Of a stretch of 64,000 bases of DNA, positions 43,266-53,531 are shown piece by piece. The notes below the pieces were generated by a model. The model was not told the origin of the DNA and did no database searches. It saw nothing but the letters and a program-made list of their open reading frames with translations. A program made the position numbers and the translations under genes. Source of the stretch: Prevotella sp. khp7 (GTDB lineage: Bacteria; Bacteroidota; Bacteroidia; Bacteroidales; Bacteroidaceae); assembly GCF_900109055.1 (NCBI RefSeq), contig NZ_FOIV01000003.1, positions 622,835 through 686,834 of the forward strand, in the 5' to 3' direction. Each line of letters starts with the position of its first letter. Position 1 is the stretch's first letter.

Positions 43266-45161
43266 TCAGACTTTTAAGAGCATACCGTCTTCCTGACGGA
43301 TAATCTCTTCTTTGAAGAGATATTCGAGCGCGGCATCCAGTTCTGCAGTAGGCAACTGGATGTCGCGTATGTCTGTAATGGGGTGGGGCTTCCCGTCGTC
43401 AAGCAGAGAAAGAATCTGCGTCATGGCTTCGTTGAGACGGGGCTCTGATGCTGCACTCTTATGATGGTCCAGGCATACGTCGCACTGATGGCAATCGTGA
43501 CTATTCTCCTCGCCAAAATAGTGAAGCAGCTGTCGGCTACGGCAAATGCTGTCATTGGTGGCATAGCTGAGCATGGCATGGATACGCAGGGTAAACTGGT
43601 GCTTACGCTCTTCGTAGACGGCAGGCATCAACAGGATATGCTCTTTATCTTCGCGTCGCTGTGTATAGCGGATATAAGGTGTCTTCTTTTGGGGAATGAA
43701 GTGTAGGATATGGCGCTGGCTGAGACTCTTTAGAATCATGTAAACCTGATGTGGCTGTATACCGCATTGTGAAGCCAGAAATGCCTCGTCGATGTAGTTG
43801 TAGTCGGTAAACAGTCCACCGTAGTTACGCAAAAGTGCTGTGACGACCTTTTCTTCGTTGGGCGTGTTGCTTTCCAAACGATAGAGATCGTTCCTGTCGA
43901 GGGTAAACATCACGCGAGCTTGGTTGTCTTGCTCTTCGGTATATTCGATATAGCCGGCACGTGTGAGAATTTTCAGGGCAGCGTCTACTTGGATGGGAAA
44001 ATGTCGGTAGGTGTGGCAGAACTTATCGATGTTGAACTCGAAAGTATGACCATAGCCCGAACCAACACCAATCTGATAATAATAGGCCAGATGTTCGTAG
44101 ATCTCACGGATATAGTCTTTTTCTGGGAAGGTGTCGGCAATACGTTTCTCGAGTTTACGTTTGTCGGAATCATTGTAAAGCAGCACGGCATAGGCCTTAA
44201 AACCATCTCGACCAGCACGTCCGGCTTCCTGGAAATAGGCTTCTGTACTATCGGGGCAATCAATGTGCACAACCAGTCGGACATCGGGTTTGTCGATACC
44301 CATACCAAAGGCATTGGTGGCAACCATCACGCGTACCTTATCTTCTTGCCACGCTTTCTGGCGGTCGTCTTTCACAACGCTGTCGAGTCCGGCATGATAG
44401 AAAGTGGCAGAGATGCCTGCCTCGTTGATGAGGTCGGAGAATTCTTTTGTGCGGCGACGGCTGCGTGCATAGACAATGGCCGAACCTTTCATGCTACTGA
44501 GGATATGGAGCAGTTCTTCGCGCTTGTCGGCTGTACGGCGTACCACATAGGCCAGATTCTTTCGCTCGAAACTCATGCGGAAGACTCTTTTCTCTTGGAA
44601 GGAAAGACGGTCTTGGATATCATCGACAACCTGAGGGGTGGCTGTCGCAGTAAGTGCCAGTACGGGGATATTTGGCAGGAACTTGCGGATCTTTGCTATT
44701 TCAAGGTATGAAGGGCGGAAATCATAACCCCATTGCGAGATACAGTGCGCTTCGTCGACAGTGATGAAACTGACCTTCATATGGCGAAGTTTTGTCTGAA
44801 AGAGGTCTGAGGAGAGACGCTCAGGCGACACGTAGAGAATACGGATATCGCCAAAGATACAGTTCTCAAGGGTCATGATGATTTCCTCGCGAGTAAGACC
44901 CGAGTAGATGGCTGCAGCACGAATGCCTCGACGTCGCAGGTTATTAACCTGGTCTTTCATCAGGGCGATAAGCGGGGTGATGACGACACAGGTCCCCTCC
45001 ATTGATAATGCCGGAACTTGAAAGGTAATACTCTTGCCTCCACCTGTGGGCATAAGTCCCAGCGTGTCGTGACCACTGCCTATGGACTCGATGATCTCGC
45101 GCTGAATACCGCGGAAATCATCGTAGCCCCAATAGTGTTTCAGTATCTCTTGATAGTTCAC
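43266..45161 (-). CDS. recQ: RecQ family ATP-dependent DNA helicase
   Basis: 631 residues. RecQ unwinds DNA 3' to 5' in recombination and repair. Motifs: FRGIQREIIESI (motif 0), LMPTGGGKSITFQVPAL (Walker A, about 38), VDEAHCISQWGYDFRPSY (Walker B, about 134), LTATAT (III), IVYARSR, VATNAFGMGIDKPDVR (V) and QEAGRAGRDG (VI). The zinc-binding Cys group ends HDCHQCDVCLDH (about 560), and a short winged-helix-like tail follows in place of an HRDC domain. The start overlaps the recJ stop by 4 bp. Confidence 0.96.
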   Translation of the reverse strand: MNYQEILKHYWGYDDFRGIQREIIESIGSGHDTLGLMPTGGGKSITFQVPALSMEGTCVVITPLIALMKDQVNNLRRRGIRAAAIYSGLTREEIIMTLENCIFGDIRILYVSPERLSSDLFQTKLRHMKVSFITVDEAHCISQWGYDFRPSYLEIAKIRKFLPNIPVLALTATATPQVVDDIQDRLSFQEKRVFRMSFERKNLAYVVRRTADKREELLHILSSMKGSAIVYARSRRRTKEFSDLINEAGISATFYHAGLDSVVKDDRQKAWQEDKVRVMVATNAFGMGIDKPDVRLVVHIDCPDSTEAYFQEAGRAGRDGFKAYAVLLYNDSDKRKLEKRIADTFPEKDYIREIYEHLAYYYQIGVGSGYGHTFEFNIDKFCHTYRHFPIQVDAALKILTRAGYIEYTEEQDNQARVMFTLDRNDLYRLESNTPNEEKVVTALLRNYGGLFTDYNYIDEAFLASQCGIQPHQVYMILKSLSQRHILHFIPQKKTPYIRYTQRREDKEHILLMPAVYEERKHQFTLRIHAMLSYATNDSICRSRQLLHYFGEENSHDCHQCDVCLDHHKSAASEPRLNEAMTQILSLLDDGKPHPITDIRDIQLPTAELDAALEYLFKEEIIRQEDGMLLKV

Positions 45162-46879
45162 TCTTCCGAGGGTTGAATATCCTCAATCTGCAGTTGAACC
45201 TCTGTGCGCTTGTATATGTTGTCTTCGATGGTGTAGACAATGTCGAACGAACGTTTCGACTTAATATAGCGCGCAGCAGCACTCTGGCCAAAAGCAATAC
45301 CGTTAAGAACATTGCTCGACTTGGAATCGACAAGCTCCAGCTTGATGTGTTCCTGCTGGCGACCTACCACCTTTGAGGTGCCATAGTCGTAGACATTACG
45401 AGTGCAGAAAAGCGGCTTCGGATTGTCGGGGCCGTGAGGTGCAAATTTCTTCAGGTCGTTGTGCAGTTTCTTGGTGACATCTTTGAAGTCGATAACGGCA
45501 TTGATATCGAGAGTCGCTTCGGTCTGTTCGGGCTGAATATGCTCCATGACGTATTTCTGGAAACGGCGACGGAACTCAGGGATGTTTTCTATCTTCAATG
45601 ACAGACCTACGGCATAGGTGTGTCCGCCGAAGTTTATGAGCAGATCGCGACAACTCTTGATGGCATCGTAGACATCATAGCCAGCCACACTGCGCGCTGA
45701 GCCTGTGGCAACACCATTGAAATTGGTGAGTACTACCGTCGGACGGTAATAAAGCTCAGTCAGGCGAGAGGCAACAATACCAATGACACCTTTCTTCCAG
45801 TTCTCATCGTAAAGCACGATACTGGCATGATGCTTCTGGCTTTCAAGTTTAGCTACAATCTGGTTGGCCTCTTCTGTCATCTGTTTGTCCACATCCTTAC
45901 GCTGCTCGTTATATTCGTTGATGTGGTTAGCTTCTGCCAGCGCCTTCTCAAGGTCGCGCTCTACCAACAAGTCTACAGCCTCTGTACCGTTCTGCATACG
46001 TCCCGACGCATTGATACGTGGACCAATCTTGAAAACGATATCGCTCATGGTAATCTCACGTCCTGTAAGACCGCAAATCTCAATAATCGACTTTAGTCCC
46101 ACTGATGGCGCAGTGTTCAGCTGCTTTAGTCCGTGGAAAGCCAGAATACGGTTCTCGCCCATGATAGGTACGATGTCGGCAGCGATGCTGACAGCACAGA
46201 AATCGAGTAGAGGGATAAGCCGTGAAAAGGGAATGCCGTTGTTTTTGGCAAAGGCCTGCATGAACTTAAAGCCCACACCGCATCCGCACAGATGCTTGAA
46301 TGGGTAGGTTGAGTCAACGCGCTTGGGATTCAGAATAGCCACAGCCTCGGGCAGTTCATCATCGGGCACGTGATGATCGCAGATGATGAAATCAATACCT
46401 AAGCTCTTGGCATAGGCGATTTCGTCGATTGCCTTAATGCCGCAATCGAGCACAATAATCAGTTTGATACTCTTCTCAGCCGCATAGTCCAACGCTTTTT
46501 TGCTGATACCGTATCCCTCTTCATAGCGATCGGGGATATAGTACTCCATGTTGGAATAGAACTGCTGTAGAAATTTGTACACCAAAGCTACCGCCGTACA
46601 TCCATCGACATCGTAGTCGCCGTACACCATGATGCGCTCTTTACGCCCCATGGCATCGTTGAGTCTGTCTACTGCCACGTCCATGTCGTTCATCAGGAAC
46701 GGATCTATCAGTTCGTTTAGCATCGGGCGGAAGAATCGCTTGGCTGCGCTCTCCGTTTTGATGCCACGCTGAATAAGCAGGTCGGCGAGGATTGGGCTCA
46801 TCCCAATCTTCTCTCCCAGCTCTTTAGCCGCCGTCTGTCGTTCTGATGTAGGTGGTTCGTAATTCCATTTGAAATGCAT
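45158..46879 (-). CDS. recJ: single-stranded-DNA-specific exonuclease RecJ
   Basis: 573 residues, normal length. RecJ degrades single-stranded DNA 5' to 3' in repair. The DHH phosphoesterase domain has MVYGDYDVDGCTAVALVY (about 80), LDCGIKAIDE and FIICDHHVPDDELP (DHH, about 160); the DHHA1 domain has GGHTYAVGLSL (about 425). The N-terminal start (MHFKWNYEPP) has a -7 box TACCTTTG on the minus strand at 46953-46946, about 65 nt upstream. It is the first gene of recJ-recQ. Confidence 0.96.
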   Translation of the reverse strand: MHFKWNYEPPTSERQTAAKELGEKIGMSPILADLLIQRGIKTESAAKRFFRPMLNELIDPFLMNDMDVAVDRLNDAMGRKERIMVYGDYDVDGCTAVALVYKFLQQFYSNMEYYIPDRYEEGYGISKKALDYAAEKSIKLIIVLDCGIKAIDEIAYAKSLGIDFIICDHHVPDDELPEAVAILNPKRVDSTYPFKHLCGCGVGFKFMQAFAKNNGIPFSRLIPLLDFCAVSIAADIVPIMGENRILAFHGLKQLNTAPSVGLKSIIEICGLTGREITMSDIVFKIGPRINASGRMQNGTEAVDLLVERDLEKALAEANHINEYNEQRKDVDKQMTEEANQIVAKLESQKHHASIVLYDENWKKGVIGIVASRLTELYYRPTVVLTNFNGVATGSARSVAGYDVYDAIKSCRDLLINFGGHTYAVGLSLKIENIPEFRRRFQKYVMEHIQPEQTEATLDINAVIDFKDVTKKLHNDLKKFAPHGPDNPKPLFCTRNVYDYGTSKVVGRQQEHIKLELVDSKSSNVLNGIAFGQSAAARYIKSKRSFDIVYTIEDNIYKRTEVQLQIEDIQPSEE

Positions 46880-46970
46880 TAATATATTTATTTTTTATTC
46901 TTATCGCTTTGGTGGCAAATGGGTACAATAACCCAATATAGCGCCCAAAGGTAAGCATAAAAAATGAAAT

Positions 46971-47010
46971 AACGGCATAATCTGCTCATTTTTTAACAGA
47001 TTATGCCGTT
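46971..47010 (-). terminator. terminator downstream of the C1 peptidase gene
   Basis: AACGGCATAATCTG (46971-46984) and CAGATTATGCCGTT (46997-47010) form a perfect 14-bp stem with a T-rich loop, with A/T-rich sequence on both sides. It separates the peptidase gene from the recJ promoter. Confidence 0.85.
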
Positions 47011-47031
47011 TTTTACCTATTTTATATGATA

Positions 47032-48240
47032 TCAGATGCCGAGCTTCTTGCGGATTTCGGCTGGGATAGCATTCTTATTGATGAGGAAATCCATTGTGTT
47101 TGCGGCAATGAAGGTCTTGGTCATATACCAGGTTCCCTTGTAGTCGCCGGTCTCACCCCATGAGTTCTTTACCATGTAATATTCCTTACCATTCTGATCC
47201 TTGGCAACACCGTAGATCAGCATGCCATGGTCATCGGTCAGCTCCCAGTTGTCGAAACGCTCCTGGCGCAACTCCTGTGTAGCGACAATCTCAGGAACAG
47301 TGCATCCCAGAGAGTCGATGATGTCGCGTTTCTTAGTGGCGGTCATCTTCAGCCATTTTGCCATGTCGCTGCCCTTGAGGCTCTGCTGTGTCTTTTTGCT
47401 GTCAACAGCGTATGCCAGACCCTTGCGGGTGAAGCCGTCCTCAGAAACATCACCGCCCCATGCTACGGTGTAACCCTCGTTTACTGCGTTGTCGATAATC
47501 TGCATCATCTCGTCCATAGGTACGTTGTAGCTCTGTGGGAAGCGCCAGTTGTCCTGTACCTCTACGGCAAAAGTGGTGTAGAAGGGATGGTGGGTATAGC
47601 TAGTGATGCTTACGTAGTCGTCGAGGTTGATGCCCAGTGAAGCCATGAAGGTCTTTGGTGTATATTCCTTGCCCTCATAGGTGAACTTCTCAGGGCACTT
47701 GCCGAGGTAGGCGTCGAGGATACCCTGCATACCGTTCTTCCAGGCATTGCTGATTTTCTTGGCATCGCTCTTGGCAATAGCGGCAACGTATGGCTCTAGC
47801 ACACCGAAGAACTCATTGAAGTTGTTCAGAGAATCACCATACAGAGAGCCAGGGAAAGGCATGGTTCCCTCAGGAACGATACCATGAGTCTTCAATGTGG
47901 CGAGTACGTCTTCGGCACTTCCGCCCTGAGCGAACTGGCAGTCACCATGATAGCGAACCACCTGGATGGCACGCTCCAGATAGGTCTTGTTGGCTACGAA
48001 GCTCTCGCAGAGATCGTAGGTTTTACCCGTGGCCTTCAGAATCTCAGACTCGAAGTATGAAAGGGTAGAGTAATCCCAACAGGTACCCGAACGGTTCTGG
48101 TCCTTGATGCTTGTGATAGGATTCTCCTTAATGATAGTAAAGACGGGCTTGTTAGCGTCTTTTGCGGGTGCCTTTTTCTTGGCAGCCGATGCACTGAGAG
48201 CCATCATGGCCACGAGTGCGAGTGTCAGAGTTTTTTTCAT
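47032..48240 (-). CDS. C1 family cysteine peptidase (bleomycin-hydrolase-like), secreted
   Basis: 402 residues. Signal peptide 1-19 (ending ALSASA-A) followed by a Lys-rich linker. The papain-fold active site reads IKDQNRSGTCWDYSTLSY (Cys about 54), TDDHGMLIYG (His about 340) and VKNSWGETG (Asn about 362), the same order as in aminopeptidase C/bleomycin hydrolase. Unlike cytoplasmic PepC it is exported, so it probably trims peptides in the periplasm. It lies 34 nt after the Xaa-Pro peptidase gene and may share its transcript. Confidence 0.92.
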   Translation of the reverse strand: MKKTLTLALVAMMALSASAAKKKAPAKDANKPVFTIIKENPITSIKDQNRSGTCWDYSTLSYFESEILKATGKTYDLCESFVANKTYLERAIQVVRYHGDCQFAQGGSAEDVLATLKTHGIVPEGTMPFPGSLYGDSLNNFNEFFGVLEPYVAAIAKSDAKKISNAWKNGMQGILDAYLGKCPEKFTYEGKEYTPKTFMASLGINLDDYVSITSYTHHPFYTTFAVEVQDNWRFPQSYNVPMDEMMQIIDNAVNEGYTVAWGGDVSEDGFTRKGLAYAVDSKKTQQSLKGSDMAKWLKMTATKKRDIIDSLGCTVPEIVATQELRQERFDNWELTDDHGMLIYGVAKDQNGKEYYMVKNSWGETGDYKGTWYMTKTFIAANTMDFLINKNAIPAEIRKKLGI

Positions 48241-48274
48241 AAATTTAATCTTACTATTGTTTCAATTGTATTGT

Positions 48275-49672
48275 TTAGTAATTGTTCTTTTCCATAAAAG
48301 CCTCAAGATCCTTGGGGTGATAAGGAATGCGCTTCTGTCCGAGGAAACGGCAGCCGTCTTTCGTGATCAGAATATCGTCTTCGATGCGTATACCGCCAAA
48401 GTCCTTGTATGTCTCTAGTTTGTCGAAGTTCAGGAACTCCTTGCAGTGTCCGCTGGCCTTCCACTCGTCTATCAGGGCGGGGATGAAATAGATGCCTGGC
48501 TCGTCGGTTACAACGAAACCCTCTTCCAGCTTGCGCCCCATGCGTAGACAATTGGTACCAAACTGCTCCAGATTGGGGCGTGTCTCTTCATCGAAGCCAA
48601 CATATATCTGTCCCAGTCCTTCCATATCGTGTACGTCCATACCCATCATGTGTCCCAATCCGTGAGGCAGGAACATGGCGTGGGCTCCGGCAGCGACAGC
48701 CTCGTCAACGTCGCCCTTCATCAGTCCGAGTTCCTTCAGTCGCTCCGTCATCAGACGGCATACGGCGAAATGTACATCGGCATACTTTACACCGGGCTTA
48801 GCCACCTCAAGTACATAGTCGTGACAGGCCTCTACAATAGAGTAGATGTCGAGTTGTCGCTGGGTGAACTTACCTGACACAGGCATGGTACGGGTATGAT
48901 CTGAGCAATAGTCGTTGAGTTCGCAACCTGCATCACAAAGTGCCAGACGACCCGCTTCTAACTTAGCATCGGAGGGGTTGCCATGCATGATTTCACCATG
49001 CTGTGAGAAGATGGTGGCAAAACTGTTTCCCTGAGCCAGACTGCGGGCGATGCCGTCCACCTGACCTGCCACGAAACGTTCTGTCACACCAGGCCTGATA
49101 AGCAATTGGGCTGTGGTGTGCATCACGTAACCCACGTCGCAGGCAGCATCGATATATGCTATCTCCTCGGCACTCTTCGTGGCACGCATCTTCACTACGG
49201 CTTTGATGAGCTTCAAGGAAGCGGCCTCTTTTTGCTGGGTGGGATGGATGCCCAAAAGGTCCATGATCTGAATCTTTGTATCGAAACGATAGGGAGGCAG
49301 GAAATGGATTGTGCGCCCCTTTGCCTTGTTGCAAAGCGTCTTCAGTTCCGCCATTGGAGCTGTATTGCTGACACCTACCTCTGAAGCCAGATCGGCTACA
49401 GATGGGGTGAAGCCCATCCACACGATGTCTTCCACGTCGATATCGTCACCAAAGATTATCTCTGTGTCATTGTCGATATCAATGACACCTACCAGCCCGT
49501 CGCGGTGCTGTCCAAAATAATAAAGGAACGTGGAGTCCTGTCGCATGGGAGCGTAGGCATTGGCGGGATAGTTTGCTGGAGACTCATTGTTTCCAAACAA
49601 AACAATGATGCCTTCGCCAACGAGCTGCTTCAGTTCTTTACGTCGATCAATATAAGTTTCTTTGTTGAACAT
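48275..49672 (-). CDS. pepP: Xaa-Pro aminopeptidase family metallopeptidase
   Basis: 465 residues of the M24B family, which removes N-terminal residues before proline. The N-terminal domain (about 1-170) is followed by the pita-bread fold with the metal ligands: Asp in LALCDAGCELNDYCSDHTRT (about 250-265), His in PHGLGHMMGMDVHDM (about 345), Glu in VVTDEPGIYF (about 400) and Glu in GGIRIEDDILIT (about 440). No signal peptide. A -7 box (TAACTTTG, minus strand 49717-49710) lies about 38 nt upstream, closely back to back with the patatin promoter. Confidence 0.93.
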   Translation of the reverse strand: MFNKETYIDRRKELKQLVGEGIIVLFGNNESPANYPANAYAPMRQDSTFLYYFGQHRDGLVGVIDIDNDTEIIFGDDIDVEDIVWMGFTPSVADLASEVGVSNTAPMAELKTLCNKAKGRTIHFLPPYRFDTKIQIMDLLGIHPTQQKEAASLKLIKAVVKMRATKSAEEIAYIDAACDVGYVMHTTAQLLIRPGVTERFVAGQVDGIARSLAQGNSFATIFSQHGEIMHGNPSDAKLEAGRLALCDAGCELNDYCSDHTRTMPVSGKFTQRQLDIYSIVEACHDYVLEVAKPGVKYADVHFAVCRLMTERLKELGLMKGDVDEAVAAGAHAMFLPHGLGHMMGMDVHDMEGLGQIYVGFDEETRPNLEQFGTNCLRMGRKLEEGFVVTDEPGIYFIPALIDEWKASGHCKEFLNFDKLETYKDFGGIRIEDDILITKDGCRFLGQKRIPYHPKDLEAFMEKNNY

Positions 49673-49739
49673 TTGTCAATGTTTTCGTTATTATTCGTCA
49701 AATTGTCGGCAAAGTTACATATTATTCTTCAAAAAGCTG

Positions 49740-49747
49740 TATCTTTG
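49740..49747 (+). promoter_or_regulatory. -7 box of the first patatin gene
   Basis: TATCTTTG followed by CGG lies 21 nt before the ATG at 49769. The -33 region holds only GTTA, so it is a partial match. It is 23 nt from the oppositely directed -7 box of pepP. Confidence 0.5.
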
Positions 49748-49768
49748 CGGCAAATTTTTGCAATATTT

Positions 49769-50620
49769 ATGCAGATAGACAGAAAAACTGGACTTGTGTT
49801 AGAAGGTGGAGGCATGCGAGGCGTGTTTACATCGGGGGTACTCGATGCTTTTATGAAGTACGATTTAACCTTTCCATATGTGGTTGCTGTGTCGGCAGGT
49901 GCATGCAACGGACTGTCGTATATGAGTTGTCAGCCTCGTAGGGCCCGGTACTCGAATATCGATATGCTGCGTAAGTATGACTATATATCGCTGAAGAGTC
50001 TGCTCACCCAAGGCAGCATCTTCGACCCCAACATCCTCTATGAGCGCTTTCCTAATGAGATCGTACCTTTCGACTATGAGGCTTACAGGAATAATCCAGC
50101 GACATACGAGGTGGTGACTACTAACTGTCTTACGGGGCGTGCAGAATATCTCTCAGAGAAAAACGATGCACGGCGACTGACAGCTATTGTCAAGGCGTCG
50201 AGTTCGCTGCCCTATGTGGCTCAGATTACTGAGGTTGATGGTATCCCGATGCTTGATGGCGGCATTGTTGACAGTATTCCTGTGGCGCGAGCCATTGATA
50301 AAGGCTATTCGCCTAACGTCGTGATACTCACCAGAAATCGTGGCTTCCGTTCTAGTGAACCTGACTTCAAAATTCCTCGTTTTCTCTACAAGGAGTATCC
50401 TCGTCTGCGTGTTGTGCTGAGCCATCATGTGAAAGTCTATAATGAGCAGCTTGATCTCATAGAGCGGATGGAGGATTGGGGTGAGATTATCTGCATTCGT
50501 CCTGAACGCCCGATGGAGGTTGAGCGCATCTGTCGTGATGTAGAGAAACTTGAAGCCCTCTATGAAGAAGGCTTTGATGTAGGCGAGCGATTCTGCTTAG
50601 GGATAAAAAAGGGAAAATAA
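49769..50620 (+). CDS. patatin-like phospholipase
   Basis: 283 residues. Patatin-type serine hydrolase: oxyanion loop LEGGGMRGVFTSGVLD (about 10-25), nucleophile in AVSAGACNG (GxSxG variant, Ser about 43) and catalytic Asp in MLDGGIVDSIP (about 160). These enzymes hydrolyse ester bonds in phospholipids or other lipids. The ATG at 49769 fits the family, because the motif begins within 10 residues. No signal peptide is visible. It resembles the second patatin at 54761-55609 through the whole length, so the two are paralogues. Confidence 0.9.
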   Translation: MQIDRKTGLVLEGGGMRGVFTSGVLDAFMKYDLTFPYVVAVSAGACNGLSYMSCQPRRARYSNIDMLRKYDYISLKSLLTQGSIFDPNILYERFPNEIVPFDYEAYRNNPATYEVVTTNCLTGRAEYLSEKNDARRLTAIVKASSSLPYVAQITEVDGIPMLDGGIVDSIPVARAIDKGYSPNVVILTRNRGFRSSEPDFKIPRFLYKEYPRLRVVLSHHVKVYNEQLDLIERMEDWGEIICIRPERPMEVERICRDVEKLEALYEEGFDVGERFCLGIKKGK

Positions 50621-50731
50621 GGTAAAAAAGAAAAAAAACGCACGGCAAATGACGATTTACCTTATTTACCTTTCTGCTTTCTTACTTTTTTTTATTATCT
50701 TTGCAGCCAAATTTGAAATAACAGACATTAA

Positions 50732-51829
<1,098 letters not shown>

Positions 51830-51834
51830 AGACC

Positions 51835-51864
51835 AATCCCAGCCAAGTGGCTGGGATTCTTTTT
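51835..51864 (+). terminator. Rho-independent terminator of trpS
   Basis: AATCCCAGCC (51835-51844) pairs with GGCTGGGATT (51849-51858), then CTTTTTT. It lies 5 nt after the stop codon. Confidence 0.93.
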
Positions 51865-51902
51865 TGATACGATGAATCGTTACTTTCTTGTAGTGCGGGA
51901 AA

Positions 51903-51992
51903 GGTACTACTATGGTACGGAATAGGGCATACCATAGTACAGATATGGACATACCGTAGTACAAGTGTCGGAATACTGCAGTACGGAACGTC
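51903..51992. repeat. four degenerate 22-23-bp tandem repeats
   Basis: Units at 51903-51924, 51925-51946, 51947-51969 and 51970-51992 each begin GG, contain ATACC/ATACT and a TAGTAC-like core, for example GGGCATACCATAGTACAGAT and GGACATACCGTAGTACAAGT. A partial fifth copy (TGTACTGC) may follow. The repeats are imperfect and the cores partly palindromic. They lie in the trpS to 52453-gene spacer. Confidence 0.75.
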
Positions 51993-52021
51993 TGTACTGC
52001 TCTTAGAGACTATCCTTATGG

Positions 52022-52453
52022 TCAGTCGTTCCAGTTATGGTGTAGTTCATAAGCTTCAAATTCCAGATGTTGTAGCCCCATTTTCTCAAGTAAGGCCTTA
52101 ATTGCTTTAATATCATCTGGCGAACAAAGTCTGTCTCCTCGTCTGCGTTCAAAATACCCGGTACGTCCAAATCGTTGCTGGAGGCATTTCATAAAGACAC
52201 TGTACTGATGAGGTAGCATCTTTTCTTGCATGGCTGCGAAGCCTCTGGCGAAGACTTGAGGCTCATCAGGACGGTAGAACTTGCACCGTTCGGAGGGATG
52301 AGTCAGTAGCGGATTCGCAATCTTAACAACCTTGTCGTGCTTGGTTAGTACATGCATGGCCATCTGGCGCAAGCAGTGATCTGCCATTGGGCAGTCTTCC
52401 TTCATACAGAGCAGATAATGGTCTGGTACTTCTTTGAAATTGATCATATTCAT
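52022..52453 (-). CDS. small Cys-containing protein, DUF6078-like
   Basis: 143 residues, cytoplasmic. A conserved-looking N-terminus VPDHYLLCMKEDCPMADHCLRQ has three cysteines spaced like a metal site (LLCMKEDCPMADHC), with another in SERCKFY. The remainder (RRRGDRLCSPDDIKAIKALLEKMG) is probably helical. It resembles what I remember as DUF6078 of Bacteroidales, function unknown. Met 1 and Met 3 are both possible starts. A -7 box at 52640-52633 (minus strand) would give a leader of about 175 nt that contains the giant palindrome. Confidence 0.72.
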   Translation of the reverse strand: MNMINFKEVPDHYLLCMKEDCPMADHCLRQMAMHVLTKHDKVVKIANPLLTHPSERCKFYRPDEPQVFARGFAAMQEKMLPHQYSVFMKCLQQRFGRTGYFERRRGDRLCSPDDIKAIKALLEKMGLQHLEFEAYELHHNWND

Positions 52454-52758
52454 GCCTTTCGTTTTTTTCTGCTGCCAGCCGAGACTTGGTGGAGGCCGTC
52501 TCCTCCGGGATCCAGGGGGAGTGTTGTGTATACCCCTCTCTTGGCCCCCCTTATATAAGGGGCCTAAGAGGGGGTTACACTCCCCCTAGGCTCCCTACGG
52601 AGACGGCCGGCGAGGTCTCGGCAACGCAGTTGCAAAGTTACGAGGCCATGAAGTCTAATTGTCGGGTTATGGCTGATTATAGCCGTTATCAGAATCCCGA
52701 TTTATGAAAATATAACGTTTTTAACTTATGAGAACATGAATACAAGTCAAAATCGCAG
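52454..52758. other. 305-bp gene-free region containing a giant palindrome
   Basis: No gene is seen between the 143-residue gene and trmD. Most of the stretch is the inverted repeat at 52471-52629. A -7 box (TAACTTTG, minus strand 52640-52633) lies just outside it. The rest (52641-52758) is A/T-rich and otherwise featureless. Confidence 0.7.
52471..52629. mobile_element. long imperfect inverted repeat, MITE-like
   Basis: The two halves pair from the ends (GCCGAGAC at 52478-52485 with GTCTCGGC at 52615-52622) through CCGTCTCC / GGAGACGG, AGGGGGAGTGT / ACACTCCCCCT and ACCCCTCTCTTGG / CCTAAGAGGGGGT to a CCCCTTATATAAGGGG tip near 52550. No coding capacity and no clear target-site duplication are visible, so a non-autonomous element is an inference. 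It would make a very stable hairpin in RNA. Confidence 0.6.
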
Positions 52759-53439
52759 TTATTTGTCTTTCAGAAGATCGGGGCGGAGTCGGCGTGTGCG
52801 CTCCATAGCTTGCTCAAATTCCCATTCGCGGACTTTCGCCTCGTTGCCGCTCAGCAGAATGTCTGGAACCTTCCATCCTTTGTAGTCGGCAGGACGTGTG
52901 TAGATGGGAGCGGCGAGGATATCGTCCTGGAAACAGTCGGAGAGTGCACTCTGTTCATCACCAATCACCCCAGGCACGACACGGACGATGGCGTCGGCAA
53001 TCATGGCTGCCACGAGTTCGCCCCCCGTCAGTACGAAGTCGCCAATAGAGATCTCTTTGGTGATGAGGTGATCGCGCACGCGCTGGTCGATGCCCTTGTA
53101 GTGGCCCGCAAGGATAATGAGGTTGCCTTTCAGCGAGAGTTCGTTGGCCATGTGTTGGTCGAACCGTTCGCCATCAGGCGATGTGAAGATGACCTCGTCG
53201 TAGTCGCGTTCAGCCTTGAGGGCCGTGATGCAGCGGTCGATAGGTTCGCACTGCATCACCATACCGGCAGAACCGCCATAAGGGTAATCGTCAACGCGAC
53301 GCCACTTGTCGAGAGTGTAGTCACGGAGGTTATGCAGGCGTATCTCTGCCAGTCCTTTCTTCTCTGCACGTGCCAGAATGGACTCATGGACGAAGCCTTC
53401 GATCATCTCGGGCAACACGGTGATAATATCTATTCTCAT
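52759..53439 (-). CDS. trmD: tRNA (guanine-N1)-methyltransferase
   Basis: 226 residues; methylates G37 next to the anticodon with SAM. The SPOUT knot signatures are [19 protein letters not shown] (about 50-68), [25 protein letters not shown] (about 115) and [19 protein letters not shown] (about 132-150). The C-terminal helical domain follows. Length is normal. It is transcribed from its own region, about 90 nt after the serine hydrolase stop. Confidence 0.97.
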   Translation of the reverse strand: MRIDIITVLPEMIEGFVHESILARAEKKGLAEIRLHNLRDYTLDKWRRVDDYPYGGSAGMVMQCEPIDRCITALKAERDYDEVIFTSPDGERFDQHMANELSLKGNLIILAGHYKGIDQRVRDHLITKEISIGDFVLTGGELVAAMIADAIVRVVPGVIGDEQSALSDCFQDDILAAPIYTRPADYKGWKVPDILLSGNEAKVREWEFEQAMERTRRLRPDLLKDK

Positions 53440-53531
53440 TTTGCGTAATAATCTTAAGTTGTTATAATATATCCCTCTATCTTCGCTGCAAAGTTACAAC
53501 TATTTTTCTATTTTATGGTGAAAAACGATGA

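Noticed and set aside
51903..51992. CRISPR array
   Set aside because: Units are adjacent without unique spacers, degenerate, and no cas genes are present.
52471..52629. Insertion sequence
   Set aside because: No transposase frame is present; only a non-autonomous element is conceivable.
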